A DNA stretch of 64,000 nt from Bacillus sp. NP157 (GTDB taxonomy: Bacteria; Pseudomonadota; Gammaproteobacteria; Xanthomonadales; Rhodanobacteraceae), in assembly GCA_018889975.1 (NCBI GenBank), contig CP076546.1:1550001-1614000 (forward strand), written 5' to 3'. The first letter of the stretch is position 1. Every line of letters starts with the position of its first letter. Below are positions 63,026-64,000 of this stretch, piece by piece. A program made the translations under genes and the position numbers. The notes beneath the pieces were generated by a model that ran no database searches, was not told the DNA's origin, and worked only from the letters and a program-made list of their open reading frames with translations.

Positions 63026-64000
63026 CGGCAGATGCATCGGTGATGCATTCGCTGCTCCAGTACGCTTTTTACTACCCCTGGGTGATGTCGCTGCTCTGGA
63101 TGAGCGGCGGGCTGGTGTATTACCTGCGCACGGAACGGCACATGGACGATCGCGAATCGCCCGCGCCGCTCGCGGAGTACCCGTTCGTCAGCCTGGTGGT
63201 GCCCTGTTTCAACGAGGGTGAGCAGGTTCGCGAAACCATCCTGCACTTGGCCGCGCAGCGCTGGCCGGACTTCGAGATCATCGCCGTCAACGACGGCTCG
63301 TCCGACGACACTGGGGCGATCCTCGATGCATTGATGCGCGAGCAACCGCGGCTGCGCGTGATGCACATGGAATCCAACCATGGCAAGGCGATGGCGTTGC
63401 GTGCCGCGGCGCTCGCCGCGCAAGGCGAATACCTGCTGTGCATCGATGGCGATGCGCTGCTCGACGATTACGCCACGCACTGGATGGTCTCGCGGCTGAT
63501 GCGCAACGTCCGCGTGGGCGCGGTCACCGGCAATCCGCGCATCCGCAATCGCTCCACGCTGCTGGGCAAGCTGCAGGTGGGTGAGTTCTCCTCGATCATC
63601 GGCCTGATCAAGCGCGCGCAAAGTGTCTACGGCCGCATCTTCACCGTGTCCGGCGTCATCGCCGCGTTCCGCAAGAGCGCGTTGCACGACGTCGGTTACT
63701 GGAACACCGACATGGTGACCGAAGACATCGACGTGAGCTGGCGTTTGCAGATGCGCCATTGGGAAGTGCAGTACGAGCCGAATGCGCTGTGCTGGATCCT
63801 TATGCCGGAGACCATGCGCGGCCTGTGGAAACAACGGCTGCGCTGGGCCCAGGGCGGGTCCGAGGTACTGCTGCGTTACGCAGGCGACCTGCTGCGCTGG
63901 CGCCAGCGCCGGATGTGGCCGCTTGCGATCGAATACATCCTCAGCGTGGCGTGGTCGTACATCATGGCCACGATCATCGTGCTGTGGCTGCTGGGCAAGT
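63022..64000 (+). CDS. pgaC: Poly-beta-1,6-N-acetylglucosamine synthase PgaC/HmsR (partial)
   Basis: A family 2 glycosyltransferase, cut by the right edge after 326 residues. Residues about 15-35 form the first membrane helix. Catalytic motifs are IIAVNDGSSDDTGAIL, LLCIDGDALLDDYATHWMVS, MVTEDIDVSWRLQMRHWEVQ (TED) and KQRLRWAQGGSEVLLRYAGD (Q-x2-RW), followed by the start of the membrane pore helices. It polymerises and exports PNAG, a biofilm matrix polymer, with PgaD and PgaAB. It starts directly after the 12-codon leader; its ribosome site is that of the leader. Confidence 0.93.
   Translation, partial: MTADASVMHSLLQYAFYYPWVMSLLWMSGGLVYYLRTERHMDDRESPAPLAEYPFVSLVVPCFNEGEQVRETILHLAAQRWPDFEIIAVNDGSSDDTGAILDALMREQPRLRVMHMESNHGKAMALRAAALAAQGEYLLCIDGDALLDDYATHWMVSRLMRNVRVGAVTGNPRIRNRSTLLGKLQVGEFSSIIGLIKRAQSVYGRIFTVSGVIAAFRKSALHDVGYWNTDMVTEDIDVSWRLQMRHWEVQYEPNALCWILMPETMRGLWKQRLRWAQGGSEVLLRYAGDLLRWRQRRMWPLAIEYILSVAWSYIMATIIVLWLLGK

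Overview
The window is GC-rich, very densely coded, single-contig chromosome of a gammaproteobacterium. The gene set, the many copies of a GTAG-headed REP palindrome (GTAGGAGCGCGCCTGCGCGC and variants), a CRP/Clp-type operator, and neighbourhoods such as feoA-feoB-Cys-rich tail protein, sdhE-ygfX beside sdhCDAB and kmo beside a full ccm operon suggest Xanthomonadales, most likely Rhodanobacteraceae (Luteibacter/Dyella/Rhodanobacter-like). That placement is an inference from gene content; no marker rRNA is present. No prophage, CRISPR array, plasmid origin or intact insertion sequence was seen.

Layout. 1-3.5 kb: exopolysaccharide export genes on the minus strand (Wza-type lipoprotein, Wzz/GumC-type chain-length protein, a tyrosine-kinase-like ATPase cut by the window edge), then a YdcF-type protein. 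3.5-12.4 kb: a MbcA/ParS-like (DUF2384) protein, small exported proteins, a Na+/H+ antiporter, an aldo/keto reductase, ispG, an acetyl-CoA hydrolase/transferase and a cardiolipin synthase. 12.4-17.1 kb: the feoAB ferrous-iron uptake operon, an enoyl-CoA hydratase and PBP4 (dacB). 17.2-21.1 kb: glutathione peroxidase and the methionine importer metN-metI-metQ, with metQ split from metNI by an 0.8-kb non-coding, REP-studded inverted-repeat element. 21.1-26 kb: pncB, a thioredoxin-like protein, a cytochrome c with an extra N-terminal domain, a dicarboxylate symporter and a zinc aminopeptidase. 26-29.1 kb: a divergent redox locus in which an ECF sigma factor/anti-sigma pair faces a catalase-like peroxidase/cytochrome b561 operon, with matching promoter motifs on both strands. 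29.1-35.5 kb: lolD and one LolC/E permease, ygfX, sdhE, sdhB, sdhA, sdhD, sdhC and a 55-residue SDHAF4-like protein, nearly a complete succinate dehydrogenase structural-plus-assembly set. 35.6-39.6 kb: ygfZ, a SleB-like hydrolase behind a hairpin-rich leader, two glycine-zipper lipoproteins and tatD.

39.7-44.5 kb is a MarR-controlled EmrAB-OMF-type tripartite efflux operon with a near-ideal 28-bp operator. 44.6-53 kb holds phaR, kmo and the full cytochrome c maturation operon ccmABCDEFGHI, whose genes overlap by a few bases and which contains a 24-codon bridging frame between ccmB and ccmC. 53-64 kb carries a MetX-family acyltransferase, a cysteine dioxygenase-like cupin, tRNA-Leu(CAA), a soluble PAS-PAS-chemotaxis-type (BdlA-like) protein behind a perfect CRP-type palindrome, an orphan HicB-like protein, an anchored SUMF1-type protein, RNase D, tRNA-Ala(CGC), a DUF4239 membrane protein, a MarC protein, and the start of a PgaC/HmsR poly-N-acetylglucosamine synthase that runs off the right edge behind a 12-codon coupled leader frame.

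Functionally the region links respiration and haem/Fe-S biology (sdh plus assembly factors, ccm, cytochromes, ygfZ, feo), peroxide defence, sulfur amino acid uptake and metabolism, and cell-surface or biofilm traits (polysaccharide export at the left, PgaC and the BdlA-like protein at the right). Much regulation is visible in the DNA itself: paired ECF promoters, a MarR operator, a CRP/Clp palindrome, and REP pairs at gene ends, two of which supply the stop codon of the preceding gene.
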